The notes beneath the pieces were generated by a model. It did not search any database. It was given only the letters and a program-made list of their open reading frames with translations, and was not told where the DNA came from. Positions 52,334 through 64,000 of a stretch of DNA of 64,000 nt are shown here, one piece after another. How positions within the stretch are numbered: position 1 is the first letter of the stretch; each line of letters starts with the position of its first letter. The position numbers and the translations under genes are program-made. The stretch comes from Flaccisagitta enflata (lineage: Eukaryota; Chaetognatha; Sagittoidea; Aphragmophora): assembly GCA_965153355.1 (NCBI GenBank), contig OZ231128.1, forward strand, positions 36,766,001 to 36,830,000, written 5' to 3'.

Positions 52334-52517
52334 AACAAGGCCTGATACACGGCTACCAAGCCGCGTGCGGGTGGGCAGGGGCAAAAATGTTAACCATCAT
52401 TTGAGCAGGGGCAGTGGTGCAAAAAGCGTTTGTAAACGCCGAACAAGCAAAGTGTTACCGACGGACTGACCAACCGACAGACATAGCAGGTTATAGAGTC
52501 GCGGTCACCCGACTACA
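52334..52517 (+). mobile_element. Hairpin-end element (type A)
   Basis: AACAAGGCCTGATACACGGC, CCGCGTGCGGGTGGGCAGGG, a second core block, AAACGCCGAACAAGCAAAGT, a short GACC array and GTTATAGA, then a degraded hairpin GTCGCGGTCACCCGAC and TACAAA. Confidence 0.8.
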
Positions 52518-53000
52518 AAAAGAAAAAAAGAACAGCAATTGGGCGTCAAAAGATACGCGCAGAGATCCAAATACCGAACACGCGAAGAAAAAAAAAGGTA
52601 TCCTATTACCAAGTAGAATCCTAAACAAAAAGTTTTTAAAGAGCCAGAAACAAAAGACATGCAAGAAAAAAAAACATGGATGTATCCACTAGAGAACTTC
52701 AGAATAATTCTAAGCAATGAATCGAGTTGAAATGGATACGGTTAGGATTGATTTGTTTTTCCATCACCTCCGCTTTTGCTTGTTTTCACCCATCACATTT
52801 ATCATCAACATTTAATCATTTACCAAATTATAGACTTCTCTTCCATTTTTCCTCAAACTAACAAAAAACAGAGAGCCAGAGAGTAAGCTAACAGGACAGA
52901 ACCAAAGAGCAGAACATGGTTGTGATAAGAAAGACAGGGAGAATGGGAAAAAAAGTCGATAGATAGATAAGAGAGCAAGCGAGTAGTTGGCAGGACATTG

Positions 53001-53100
<100 letters not shown>

Positions 53101-53629
53101 CAAGAGTTGACAAAAGGCACACTCTGCTAGGCTGCACTAAAAGACACCCTGTTGGCTAACATGTTTACCCAAGTGTCCAGGCAACCTTATCTATCATCAT
53201 TAGTTTCCTCTCTCACCTTCTCTCTCACTCTCTCTCTTTTCTACCCACCCCTCCTCCTGCCTCATCCTGGTTTTTCTCCAGAATCTACTGCCTCTCTCTC
53301 TCTCTCTCTCTCTACCCCTCTCTCTCTCTCTGCCTATGCCCTTCTGCGTCGCAAGGAAGCCGTCCCTATGCGCAGCCGTTCAATAGAGAAAGATAGAAAA
53401 AAGAACAACAGAAAACAAAATCATCAACAACAATAACGATAACAAGACAAACAACGACAACCGCAAAAATAACAACAACAAGGACGATATAAAAGAGCGG
53501 AAAGAAATAACAACAATAACTATTCTATGAAGAAGAGTCATGATGGAAACATTAACTGCAACAACAAAAGAAAACATCCTCATAATGTAAACAAGAGGCG
53601 CTACGACAGAGGGGGAAAACACGAACAGA

Positions 53630-53735
<106 letters not shown>

Positions 53736-53812
53736 ATGTTTGATGTCTTATCTTTCGTTTGGAAATCGTGACGCCAAGGCATTATACATGCATTATACAC
53801 GTATTCTTGCAG

Positions 53813-54640
53813 GAAATCAAATCAAATCAAATCAAAATGGATTTATTTTCCTCATAAATGGACATGGTTTAAACAAAACATGATGACGGCAATGAGGGAG
53901 GACCACACTTAAGCAGAGCCAATAATTTTACGTCTAGCTTAGCAAAATTCGATAGACCGCGGCGACTTGTTCTGGGGGGCCCTCTTTTGAGAGCTTTCAA
54001 TTTTGAGTGCGATGTCAAAGAGGGTTCATGTTGCAAAACAGTTAAAGACGACAAAATAGCATACTACAAGGGTGATAACAAACACAGGAATGTACGAATA
54101 CATTCAAAACAAAAATAAAAGATCAATGTGGGATGTACGAATACATCATTCTGAGGAGTAAATGTGAACAATTTGAGGAATAAACATGGTACAAATACCA
54201 TCAATAGTTTGGAGAATAAGCATGGTACGAATACCATCAACAATAATGACAATCTCGCAGTTAAAACCTTAATGGAAGTACGAACAGGACAATTTTAAAA
54301 ACGACTTATTTTATCATGTCTGGTACTGATGTTCTTACGCATTGATTATGAAGTCCGGGGAGGGAGAGGAGGAGGAGTATAGGCTATTGAATTCAACTGG
54401 CTTAACCCAAGACCCTGCCCCGGGCCCCACTGAGTCTGGAGACGATGTCAGTCAGTCTGTAGTAGTTGCCCCATGACTCCGTTATGAGCCATGGCGCGCT
54501 GCCGAAGCAGTAAAAGCTTAACCGCATACGCGGTCAAAGAATTTAGCCCTGAGGCCAATTGAAGTCGTGCAGGAGCAAAACTTCCGAAGACGAGGAGTTA
54601 AATCATGTGAATAAAGATTATTTTAGTCATATTTAGACAG
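53813..54640 (-). mobile_element. Probable non-LTR retrotransposon 3' end
   Basis: On the - strand the segment ends with CCATTTTGATTTGATTTGAT-TTGATTTCC, a pentanucleotide tail of the kind that ends several non-LTR families. A block before it (54400-54600) has GC-rich, once-coding-like sequence. Small direct repeats with GGTACGAATACC hairpins occur at 54085-54240. No reverse transcriptase is present, and the 5' boundary is a guess. Confidence 0.45.
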
Positions 54641-54998
54641 TTCTGTTTGTGTTTGCCTTGTTAGAGTTATATTACCTAATAGTAAAGAAGGAAATCAAGT
54701 GGAAAAAAACCATGAGACTTGAAAACGCAAACAATTCGTGATACTGCAGTTTCTTTTTTTGAATGGATTCCCGCATTTGTAGAAGGGGGTCCATCGATCC
54801 GTCTGTCCGTCCTTCCGTCTGTCTGTCTATCCATCCATCCGTCGTGCTACAACGCCTCGTGAAAACCCGCATATTTCTCGGTCTTTATAAGTCATGGCGA
54901 GTCTGTCTCTACATAGATACATAGATCGCACACATTAAGCGCGAAATTCACAACATTCATTGACACAGTCAGGATTTTTGCATGATCGGGCTCGTTAT

Positions 54999-55000
<2 letters not shown>

Positions 55001-55059
<59 letters not shown>

Positions 55060-55161
55060 ATTACTCCTCACTCCCTCGCGCGACCTCGTCATCACTGTTA
55101 TTTCCCCATATCGCTCATTACCAAAATCTTCTATTTTATCGAGGTTCAACTTGATGCACGC

Positions 55162-55227
<66 letters not shown>

Positions 55228-55240
55228 TACTACTTCCTCA
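55001..55240. repeat. Two (ACT)n microsatellites
   Basis: ACT repeats at 55001-55060 and 55162-55240, separated by about 100 bp of unique sequence. A type A start fragment (AACAAGCCCAACAGGCC, AGTCGCGTGC) lies at 55257-55285. Confidence 0.85.
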
Positions 55241-55329
55241 ACTACTAGTACATAAGAAACAAGCCCAACAGGCCAACAGTCGCGTGCTAAGTTACACAAA
55301 CTACACAACTTCATACTACACACAACTAC

Positions 55330-55658
55330 ATAACTTCATACTACATACTTAACATAGTACATACTTACTTACTACATACTTACATACTACATACTTACTT
55401 ACATACATACTTACATACTTACATAATTACATACTTACCTAATTATATACTTTCATATTTACATACTTGCATACATACATACATACATACTTACATATTT
55501 ACTTACATACTTACATACATACTACATACTTACATACTTACATACATACTTACTTACATGCAAACTTATTTACATACTTACTTTTACATACTTACTTACA
55601 TACTATACACTTACTTTCATACTTACTTACTTTACTTACATACATACTTATTACATTA
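55330..55658. repeat. (TACATACT)n array, left part
   Basis: Irregular units of TACATACT and TACTTACA. The array continues at 56448 after an inserted element. Confidence 0.9.
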
Positions 55659-55909
55659 CAGCCCTGATCTTAGTGATTTGAGCGGGCCAGTTGGCACTTT
55701 CCATCAAATGGCGGGCCCGACTGAAAAACAGCAGTCTGACAAATTTACTGTCAAAAGAAAGAAAGAAAGACAGAAAGAGAGAAAGATAGAAAGAAAGGAA
55801 AAAAGAAAGAGAGAAAAAAAGATAGAAAAACAGAGGGGAAAGAAGGAAAGGAAGTAAGAAGAGAAAGACAAAAAGAAAGAAAGGAAAACAGAAAGGAAGG
55901 AAGGAAGGA

Positions 55910-55941
<32 letters not shown>

Positions 55942-56447
55942 AAAAAAAACAGTTGCTTAAAGGGTAAATGTGTTCTGCGAAACCCGACCTGAGGAGCCTG
56001 ATTTGAAGCCTAAGAGGTCTGATAGGGAGGGGATAAACATACAAACGGAGTGACAAATAAGTATGGAAGTCCTCCTGTGTTCAAAAGGAGTCCGTCCCTT
56101 GTAGGGTTGCTAACAAAAAAAATTTGATGTTTCTAGTAAAGAAAGAAAAAAAAAAAAGAAAAGAGAAATAGGAGGAAAGAATGAAAGAAATATACAAATA
56201 AAGAAAGAAACAAAAAAAAGATAGAAAAGAAAAGAGAGAGAAAGAAAGTGAGAAAGAAAGAAAGAAACAGAGAAAAGAGAAGGAAATATAAATGAAACAA
56301 AAAAAATCAATGTACCACTTCAGTATTAATAAAAAATGATGAGCCAAACATGAGCGGGCCCGTCGGGCCCGCAGTTAGAAAAACTTGCGGGCCCGACAGC
56401 AGAAATGCGGGCCTCGGGCCCGCGGGCCCACTCTAAAATCAGGGCTG
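55659..56447. mobile_element. TIR element inserted in the TACATACT array
   Basis: Ends CAGCCCTGAT and ATCAGGGCTG are inverted repeats, with TA on both sides. GC-rich GGGCCCG palindromes lie near the right end. Inside are GAAA-rich sequence (55750-55950, 56140-56290) and a C-element fragment (55965-56115). A hAT origin is possible, but the microsatellite hides any 8-bp duplication. Confidence 0.75.
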
Positions 56448-57255
56448 TACATACGTACATACATACATACATACTTACCTACATACTTACTTACATACTT
56501 ACATACATACATCCTTACATACTTACATACATACTTACATACTTACTTACATACTTACATACCTACATACTTACTTACATACTTACATACTTACATACTT
56601 ACCTACATACTCACATACTTACATACTTACGTACTTACGTACTTACATACATACTTACTAACTTACATACTTACATACTTACCTACATACTCACTGCTTA
56701 CATACTTACGTACTTACATACTTACATTCTTACATACTTACATACTTACATACTTACATACATACTTACATACTTACCTACATACTCACATACTTACATA
56801 CTGACATGCTTACTTACTTACATACTTACATACTTACATACTTACTTACTTACATACTTACATATTTACATACTTACATACTTACATACATACTTACATA
56901 CTTACTTACATACTTACTTACATACTTACTTACATACTTACATACTTACTTACATACTTACTTACATACTTACCTACATACTCACATGAATGTACTTACA
57001 TACTTACATACTTACATACTTACATACTTACATACATTAAAAATGTTAAAAATATTAAAAATGTTAAAAATGTTAAAAATGTTAATAATGTACACTACTT
57101 CATACCACACACAACTACATAACTTCATACTACATACTTAACATACTACTTACTTACTTACTACATACTTACATACTAAATACTTACTTACATACTTACA
57201 TACTTACATACATACTTACCTAATTACATACTTACATATTTACATACTTAAGCCG
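56448..57255. repeat. (TACATACT)n array, right part
   Basis: Over 700 bp of TACATACT/TACTTACA units, broken at 57037-57090 by a short AAAATGTTA repeat. Frames encode only Leu-His-Thr-Tyr repeats. Confidence 0.9.
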
Positions 57256-57309
57256 CTGACTCGGCGAGCGGCTCCTTAAAACATATTTTGAAATGCAAAA
57301 GAATACCTT

Positions 57310-57362
57310 TAGGTACCCTAAAGTAACCTTCTGTACCCTAAAATAACCTTCAGTACCCTAAT
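57310..57362. repeat. 10-bp TACCCTAAAG minisatellite, left part
   Basis: About five units. It resumes at 58524-58685 beyond the inserted element. Confidence 0.8.
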
Positions 57363-57382
57363 CTACATTCATTTTTTTAATA

Positions 57383-58523
57383 CAGGGTTTTTCAAGCCAA
57401 CACGCCGATTACAAAACGACATTCCTCAGCTGCCAGAAATGAGAATTAGATTCTGAAAAAAGGTTTGTGCAGCTCCTGAGCTCCGATTTTGTCTGTTGAC
57501 TTTGTTTATACAGTGGGACCCCGCCTCATCGGTCCCATTGGGACCAAAGATTTTTCACCTTTATCTCAGGTTTACCTGGTAAAATAACATTAAATACTAT
57601 CATTTGGGACCTTAAAATATTCACCTTTATTGATGGGGAACCTTTAAAGGCGGGGCTGTTATTGCGGGGTCCCACTGTAGTTAGTTTCCAAGACGTTTAC
57701 CCATTAGAGATCTTTTTAAAAGAACTCGATTTTTCCATTGCCATTACCATTTCTCCTCCGTTAAACAAGAATCAACTTTAAAAGAGTACAGCTTCTAAAC
57801 GAATCAAGTTACAGACCTCAGATTGGTCCCATTTTAAAGAGTTGTCTTAGCTCTTTATAATGCGACCAATCCGGGGTCTGCAACTCAATTCATTGAGAAG
57901 CAGTGCCCCTCCATAGTTGATGTTACTTGGTAGTCACGTGGGCCCCATGAGATCACGCCATTCAATCATCAACTTCCACAAGCTGACAAAGGTGAAGACG
58001 CTCAAAATGCTGACGTTTGTCAAAATTCCGTTAGAGTACTAACAGTAGGCTTTACCAACTAACGGACTGACCAACCAGGTAACAATAAAAAGACCAACAG
58101 GAGGAAGAACGCAATATGAAGCTGCAACATTGGGAAAAACATCTTTGTACAGTTTGAGATCAAATGAGGATTGCTACGCAACAGCATGGTGTCTTTCCAG
58201 CTCACTTTTTTTCTACCAAAGATAACCAATCTTAATCAATTGGGAGTTAGACTTTTTTATGCTATATTGTTTTGACATGGCCTGAGCATGAAGCAAAGCT
58301 TTTCCGTAGGAAAAACAACTTAACCTATTGGCACTTTATCCAAATTCTGAAGATTGATTTACTCGACTATGATGGGTAAACTACTTGGAATCAAACCATC
58401 ACAATTTCAGATAACAAAATCGTAGCTCAAGAGCTATTTAGAACTTTTTTCAGAAATCAATTATCATGTCATAGGGCTGGGAAACGTCGTTTTGTAATCG
58501 GCGTGTTGGCGTGAAAAACCCTG
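57383..58523. mobile_element. TIR DNA element, 1141 bp, TA duplication
   Basis: Ends CAGGGTTTTTCAAGCCAACA-CGCCGATTACAAAACGAC and its inverted partner at 58481-58523, each flanked by TA, sit inside a 10-bp minisatellite. No transposase frame is evident. It contains the smaller MITE at 57511-57677 and inner inverted pieces around 57815-57890. Confidence 0.85.
57511..57677. mobile_element. Pogo-like MITE, 167 bp, intact ends
   Basis: Ends CAGTGGGACCCCGC and GCGGGGTCCCACTG, TA on both sides (57509-57510, 57678-57679). The style of the ends is that of pogo/Tigger-type non-autonomous elements. Nested in the 1141-bp element; related to 48174-48336. Confidence 0.9.
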
Positions 58524-58685
58524 TACCTTAAAAACCCTTAAGTACCCTTCTGTGCCCTAAAGTACCCTAAAGTACCCAAAAGTACCCAAGTACCTTAAGT
58601 ACCTAGAATAACTTAAGTACCCTAAAGTACCCTAAAGTACCCTGAAATACCCTAGAGTACCTTAAATGACCCTAAATAACCTTAA
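58524..58685. repeat. 10-bp TACCCTAAAG minisatellite, right part
   Basis: About 14 units with variants such as TACCCAAAAG and TACCTTAAG. Confidence 0.85.
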
Positions 58686-58689
58686 AAAG

Positions 58690-58788
58690 TCATAATTTCA
58701 AAAATGTGACGGACCTACCGACGGACCTACCGACGGACCTACCGACCGACACAGCAAGGTGTAGAGTCGCGTGCACGCGACTAAAAAC
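58690..58788 (+). mobile_element. Hairpin-end element (type A), 3' half
   Basis: ATGTGACGGACCTACC with a GACGGACCTACC 12-bp array, CACAGCAAGGTGTAGA, and the perfect hairpin GTCGCGTGCACGCGAC then TAAAAA. The 5' half is missing. Confidence 0.8.
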
Positions 58789-59597
<809 letters not shown>

Positions 59598-60089
59598 ACT
59601 GTGTGTTTGTGTTGGCGTGGGTGAGCGAGTATTTCTATGTGCTTACAATATCTTTACTTTTCTCCAAGATTACTAGCACTATAATAGATTGCTCTTTTCT
59701 ATCTTTTTTTTTCTACTTTTATTTCATCTTCCTCCATTACTATTTTCATGTTTCTTTGAAAGCTTGGTTGTGATGATGAATATTCTAGAATGTCTTGTTT
59801 TGCTCATTTCTTCCGCCAGTCTCTTTTCCTCTCCTCAAAGAAATGCTTTTTTTTGTTTGCTCCCGAAGTTTATTTGTATCCATGTTTTCCCCCAGCAAGA
59901 AAATTGGAGTCGGTGCATCTTTAAGGTCTATGAAGCTTTATAAGTCTTCCACTCCGACCTCGATACCTGTTTTGCGAATTTGTGATGATGGGCATGTTTC
60001 TAGCGACGACCAAAAACGCGTTTGTTCATGCCAAACGCAATTACAGTATGAACACCTTTTCCGGAATTTCAACTGTCTCACAAGGAAGT

Positions 60090-60235
60090 GAGCGAAGTGA
60101 GTGAGTGGGCCCGTGAAGGGAGCGAGCAAAGCAAGCGTAGCCAAGCAGAGCGCTGCGGAGTAAGTGAGCGGAGTGGGCGGTGCAAGCGAGTGAACGGAGC
60201 GAGCGAGCGAACAGAGCGAGCGACCGAGTAGCCCG
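60090..60235. repeat. Degenerate GAGCGAGCG repeat
   Basis: GC-rich repeats of GAGCGAGTGAAC, GGAGCGAGCGAGCG-type sequence stand out from the AT-rich flanks. Confidence 0.7.
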
Positions 60236-60859
60236 TTAAAAACGCGGTTGTCACGAGTAGAAACAGACCCGATGTGTTGTGATATATCCACGTTTCCGTA
60301 AATAATAGGGTGAGCGAAAAAGGTCTGGAATTGGCTCTTTCTGTTCCCAATAATCTCGAAAAAATAATGAATTTTCATAGTGAGTAAATCAACGTCATTA
60401 CTCATTAGGCATTAGGCATTATGAAAAAAATCTACTCAATTATTTAAATTTTCTGTTGTCAATCTACCTCGCTTTTCCCATATCAACTATCAGTCTATTG
60501 TTCATTGTTCATGAATTATGTCTCATGCCAAATATCAGCAGACGAAATTTGGTGAACGGGTAAAAAGGGATGACAATATCGTCGGGACCCAAAAATTTTT
60601 AGCTGTAATAGGTGGATTCCCATTAATGCCAACTTAAGAAATGAAAGGAAATAGCATGAAGGGACTGAAATTTTTTATCCGTTATGGCCGGATTTCCGTT
60701 ATTCTTGGATCCGGTATAGCGGGATGCTGAGCAAACGACTATGTCCAAAGTCCAATGTAAAGACATGTACGTAAAGAAGATAAAGGATAAAGGGTAGGAT
60801 AAAGGATAGAGGAGTAAAAAGAACCTCTAACACAAAATACGAGGATGGGAATGTAACAA

Positions 60860-60950
60860 TGACAATAACAACGACCACCACAACCACGACCACAACCACG
60901 ACCATAACCACGACAACAACCACGACCACAACCACAACCACGACCATCCG
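60860..60950. repeat. (ACCACGACCACA)n simple repeat
   Basis: Mixed AACCACGACCAC units; no coding relevance is seen. Confidence 0.85.
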
Positions 60951-61124
60951 ACTTTGTCAAATTATTTCTCCTACCTGCGAGGTCGTTTCGGGTCGCGCTC
61001 TTGTGGAAACGTTAGAAAAATTTTCGTTTTCGTTTTTTTTTTTCATTATCGCTTCTTTTACTTATTTTTGTTTTGCTCTGCTTATTTTTCCTTTCCTTTT
61101 TTTTTTTTCTTATTCCAAGTTTTG

Positions 61125-61935
61125 GTCGGCAGCCTTGAAGGGGCCAATGACCTTTGGTTTCAATCATGGAGAAATGTTTCCTCCTTCTCCTTCTTTTATA
61201 TCCCCTCCCATCCATACCTAATTCTCAGCCTCCAAGCTCAATCCTAGCCTTAAGGTCCAAATCCTTGCTTTGTGGCATAAATCCCAGCCTCCAGAATGGG
61301 ATTTAAGCCTTAAGGCTGGGATTTGAGAGTTAAAGTGGCCTTGGGGGGCACGCTTCTCAATTTGGCTTTTTTATGGAAATAGAATAAAGTTTGAGCAAAA
61401 CTCCATTGCTGCGGATGTCTTTTGATGTTATTTGGTTGTTTTTTGGTTAACAGTTCATTCTTTGAGTGAAATTTATCTCTGAGAGCTTTTTCATAGAGAA
61501 AACGTAATGAAAAGGTGCTACGTCTGTAAGGTCGCATGGCCTACAGGAATCTAGCGTTTGATTGAAATCAAGTTTCTATGCAAAACCCAATCTAGCTTTC
61601 AAATGCTATCTCGCAACTTTTTAGGAAGTTTTATTTTCCAATGGTAGGTCACTATATTGGTCCGTCCGTCTGTTGGTGCCTCCATACATTGCACCCGCTC
61701 TCCAATGCTACTCTTCATGTTGTGATAGAAATCAAAGACTGAAATTCATGAAACACTGATTTGACCCTATGGCCCAAAATTGACATCTGCATTTGTGGAG
61801 TTGCCTTACAAACTCCATTGTATTTCCACCTATAATCGAGGGTGGGGGACGGACGCAGGAGAGGAAGAGAAAGGAAAAATTTTCCCTTTGCGTGAAAGTA
61901 TAGGTCATCAGCTCTTTGAGAGACACTGCCCAATA
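61125..61935. mobile_element. C element (alpha type) with extra sequence inside
   Basis: The left end has GGTCGGCAGCCTTGAAGGGG and CCAATGACCTTTGG. The right end has TTTCCCTTTGCGTGAAAGTA, TAGGTCATCAGCTCTTTGAG and ACACTGCCC. Minisatellite units occur at 61225-61335 and partly switch strand (AATCCCAGCCTCC, then GGGATTTAAGCCTTAAGG). The stretch 61340-61845 is unrelated and probably inserted. Confidence 0.6.
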
Positions 61936-62143
61936 AGTCAAACAATTCTCCATGGATCCCCATTATCATAATCAAACGTCTTAAGTCCTTCTGAGTCTAC
62001 CGCCCTTCTTTCTATCTCATCCCTACTTACGCCAACTTAGAGCCATCGCACACTGGCCTTTAATGGCCACCTATCAGGCCTATCAGGCCTATCTCAACTC
62101 TATCCACCCATAACCGCCGCCTTCTACCCTCACACTGGCCCTA

Positions 62144-62755
62144 CAGTGCGGCGCAAAAATAAGTTTCAATCAGTTTAGTAAGCAAATATTTCAAAAGTAT
62201 TGAGTTAAGACAATTAAAATCCATGATATATTTAAACATCTTCAAAAATTCTACAAATCTAGTCCAATCCCATTATTGTAACTTAATTTGTAAAAAAGTT
62301 ATACAAGTTCAAAGAAGGGATATAATTAACCAGTACTAACTATTGATGAAACACATCTTAGACCTTGTTTTTCTTAAGTAGTCTAAAAAAGAATCATGAT
62401 TCATGCATCATATCCATAAGCTTTTTAAAGATCTTCAAAAAATCTTCAAATCTAGACCAAGCAGAACTTTATAGCTTGATTCCTTTTCAAATGACATTAG
62501 TTTGAAGTGAATCAGTCATGTTTTAAAGCAATGAAAATATCATCATTTTTTGCTGTTTTTCTCAAGGTAATTTTGATATGTACTACTTCAAATCAATGTC
62601 ACGCCTAAACAAAAAGAGCTAGAAATCTGGGATTGGTCCCAAATTAAAGAAATCTAAAATTCCTTTAATAATCTCACTGATAAAAGGTTCTTATCTGCTA
62701 TGGAACACACAAAAGACTTGTGACAAAACCTGAAACTTATTTTTGCGCCGCACTG
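62144..62755. mobile_element. Tc1/mariner-type MITE, 612 bp
   Basis: Ends CAGTGCGGCGCAAAAATAAG-TTTCA and inverted partner, flanked by TA (62142-62143, 62756-62757). No transposase. Host sequence on both sides is a 50-bp direct repeat (CAGGCCTATCTCAACTCTAT, CCACCCATAACC at 62085 and 62786). Confidence 0.9.
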
Positions 62756-62835
62756 TAAATGACACTTTTCAAGCTATCTCTATTCAGGCCTATCTCAACT
62801 CTATCCACCCATAACCACCACCTTCCACCCTCGGG

Positions 62836-63442
62836 TACCGCTGACCATCTTACGCTTTTGCGACTGTTTACCTTCAGAAGGGAAAAAGTCGAAATATACA
62901 AGAGCAAAAGACTCCTCCTATTTCCAACAAAGAAGGACAGACAGGTTTTCCCAAGCAGGTTAACGGGTCACTTCATTTTTACCTGAAAAAAAAACAAAAA
63001 CAGGACTTAACTCACCCAAGCGTCGACATAATTTGAAGAGTGGTCACTTGTCACCTATTTTCCCTCTGGTGTCGTGTTTACACTGTAGACACAGTCGCGC
63101 GTAAAACATGAGTTGTCTTCAATCATATCTGTCAATGTGCCCTCTTGTCATTTAAGTGATCCCTTATGAATTTCTTTGTTGCATGTTTCCTTAACCCCAA
63201 ATACGAAAAGAACTTCCAAACAAGTGCCCCGAGGATATGTCAATCGATGGGTCCTTAGCCAACCTTATATAATGTAGATTTGCATCATTTCATCTAATCT
63301 GATGATTTTCCAAGTAACACCCCTCTAAAAATTTGGCAAACTGGGATCAGAGCTTGTCCATAAATGCTTTAAGAATAGTTGACTCGTAGTCTAGGTGGAA
63401 GGATGACCTTAAAATATTTCATTTATATCAGAGTTTCACAAA
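62836..63442. other. Spacer, no gene seen
   Basis: Mixed sequence with a short A-rich run near 62988; no exon is supported. Confidence 0.35.
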
Positions 63443-63626
63443 AACAAGGCCGGATACACGGCAGGACAGTCGCAGATGGATGGGCAGGAGCAGTAATACA
63501 TAAACCACTCACAATTCAGAAATGTGACGGACCAACAGATGGACCAACGGACAGACCAACGGACGGACCGACGAACCGACCGACCGACACGGCAAGGTGT
63601 AGAGTCGCGTGACCGCGACTAAAAAA
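63443..63626 (+). mobile_element. Hairpin-end element (type A), complete
   Basis: AACAAGGCCGGATACACGGC, AGGACAGTCGCAGATGGATG, GGCAGGAGCAGT, a GACC/AACGGACG array, CACGGCAAGGTGTAGA and hairpin GTCGCG-TGAC-CGCGAC then TAAAAA. Confidence 0.85.
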
Positions 63627-63889
63627 TGTCAAATGCGAGCCAACAAATGGCATCTTTTGCCTTCTTTCAATTAATACCATGCATATGTTTTTGATAAAAG
63701 TGCTAAATTGACTGGCCGTCTCTTTGCGGTGTTCTTTCCTTATCTGAACTGGATGTAGTAGAAGAAGAATGATTAAGAGGCTAACCAAGTATCGACTAAT
63801 GCAATAGTTTAAAAAATGATGAAGCAATTATAATACTCAATGGACCACCTGATGCCAATCTGAGCCCATTTTGTAGCGGACAGTTATGG

Positions 63890-63960
63890 ATGGACAAACA
63901 GACAGACAGACAGTCAGACAGTCAAAACCTCCTCAAGAGATGCGTGGGCGCATTTAATAA
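63890..63960 (+). mobile_element. Hairpin-end element (type B-like) 3' end
   Basis: A (GACA)n array and hairpin AGATGCG-TGGG-CGCATTT then AATAA. Another GACA array starts at 63961 and runs to the window end. Confidence 0.55.
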
Positions 63961-64000
63961 CGAGACAGACAGACAGACGGACAAACATGGTCATGGACGG

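Overview
The window reads as nuclear DNA of a metazoan invertebrate. Genes are split by GT-AG introns. One of them belongs to the tumor protein D52 (TPD52) family, which is metazoan. Most of the rest is transposable elements, minisatellites and very long microsatellites (GA/CT, GT/CA, CAC, CAA, TACATACT). The species cannot be named from the sequence; such microsatellite density would fit some crustaceans or molluscs, but that is only an impression. There is one assembly gap, 33 N at 1076-1108.

Gene content is low. (1) TPD52-family exons, all on the + strand: a coiled-coil exon at 36085-36269 and the exons that should follow it at 2699-2990 and 3324-3499. Splice phase and protein sequence match across the 36269/2699 junction, but the exons lie in the wrong order, so the window holds either parts of two tandem genes or a scaffolding error. 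(2) A 1412-codon uninterrupted reading frame at 5447-9685 (+) encodes an unrecognised, disordered, glutamine-rich protein with about ten polyglutamine runs, mostly CAA-coded. (3) A likely terminal coding exon on the - strand at 29021-29135, with acceptor, stop codon and nearby poly(A) signal. No tRNA, rRNA or CRISPR array was seen.

Mobile DNA, left to right. Short 'hairpin-end' elements (called A and B here) start AACAAGGCC, carry a GACC-type tetranucleotide array and end in a covarying hairpin followed by TAAA; at least twenty copies or fragments are scattered through the window. 'C elements' are foldback units: inverted ends of about 55 bp flank a 20-21 bp minisatellite (about ten copies). 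At 11470-14798 there is a tandem duplication of about 1.7 kb, and at 16608-19145 a 29-bp satellite. At 31063-34168 sits a 3.1 kb DNA transposon with terminal inverted repeats and 7-bp target duplications. It holds a broken coding region that is itself split by a 767-bp hAT-like insertion, and an inverted copy at 1-476 preserves the empty site. Further elements with well-defined ends lie at 4259-4459, 37607-38452, 38467-39110, 42890-43473, 47539-48150, 55659-56447, 57383-58523 (with a smaller one inside) and 62144-62755. A non-LTR reverse transcriptase relic (- strand, 45165-42395) is cut in two by about 2 kb of C elements and a MITE; a second non-LTR 3' end lies at 53813-54640.

No operon-like or pathway-level cooperation is visible. 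The organisation is a few genes set in a landscape built by nested insertion and tandem-repeat expansion. The strongest leads are the covarying hairpin-end elements, the C foldback-minisatellite elements, and the permuted TPD52 exons.
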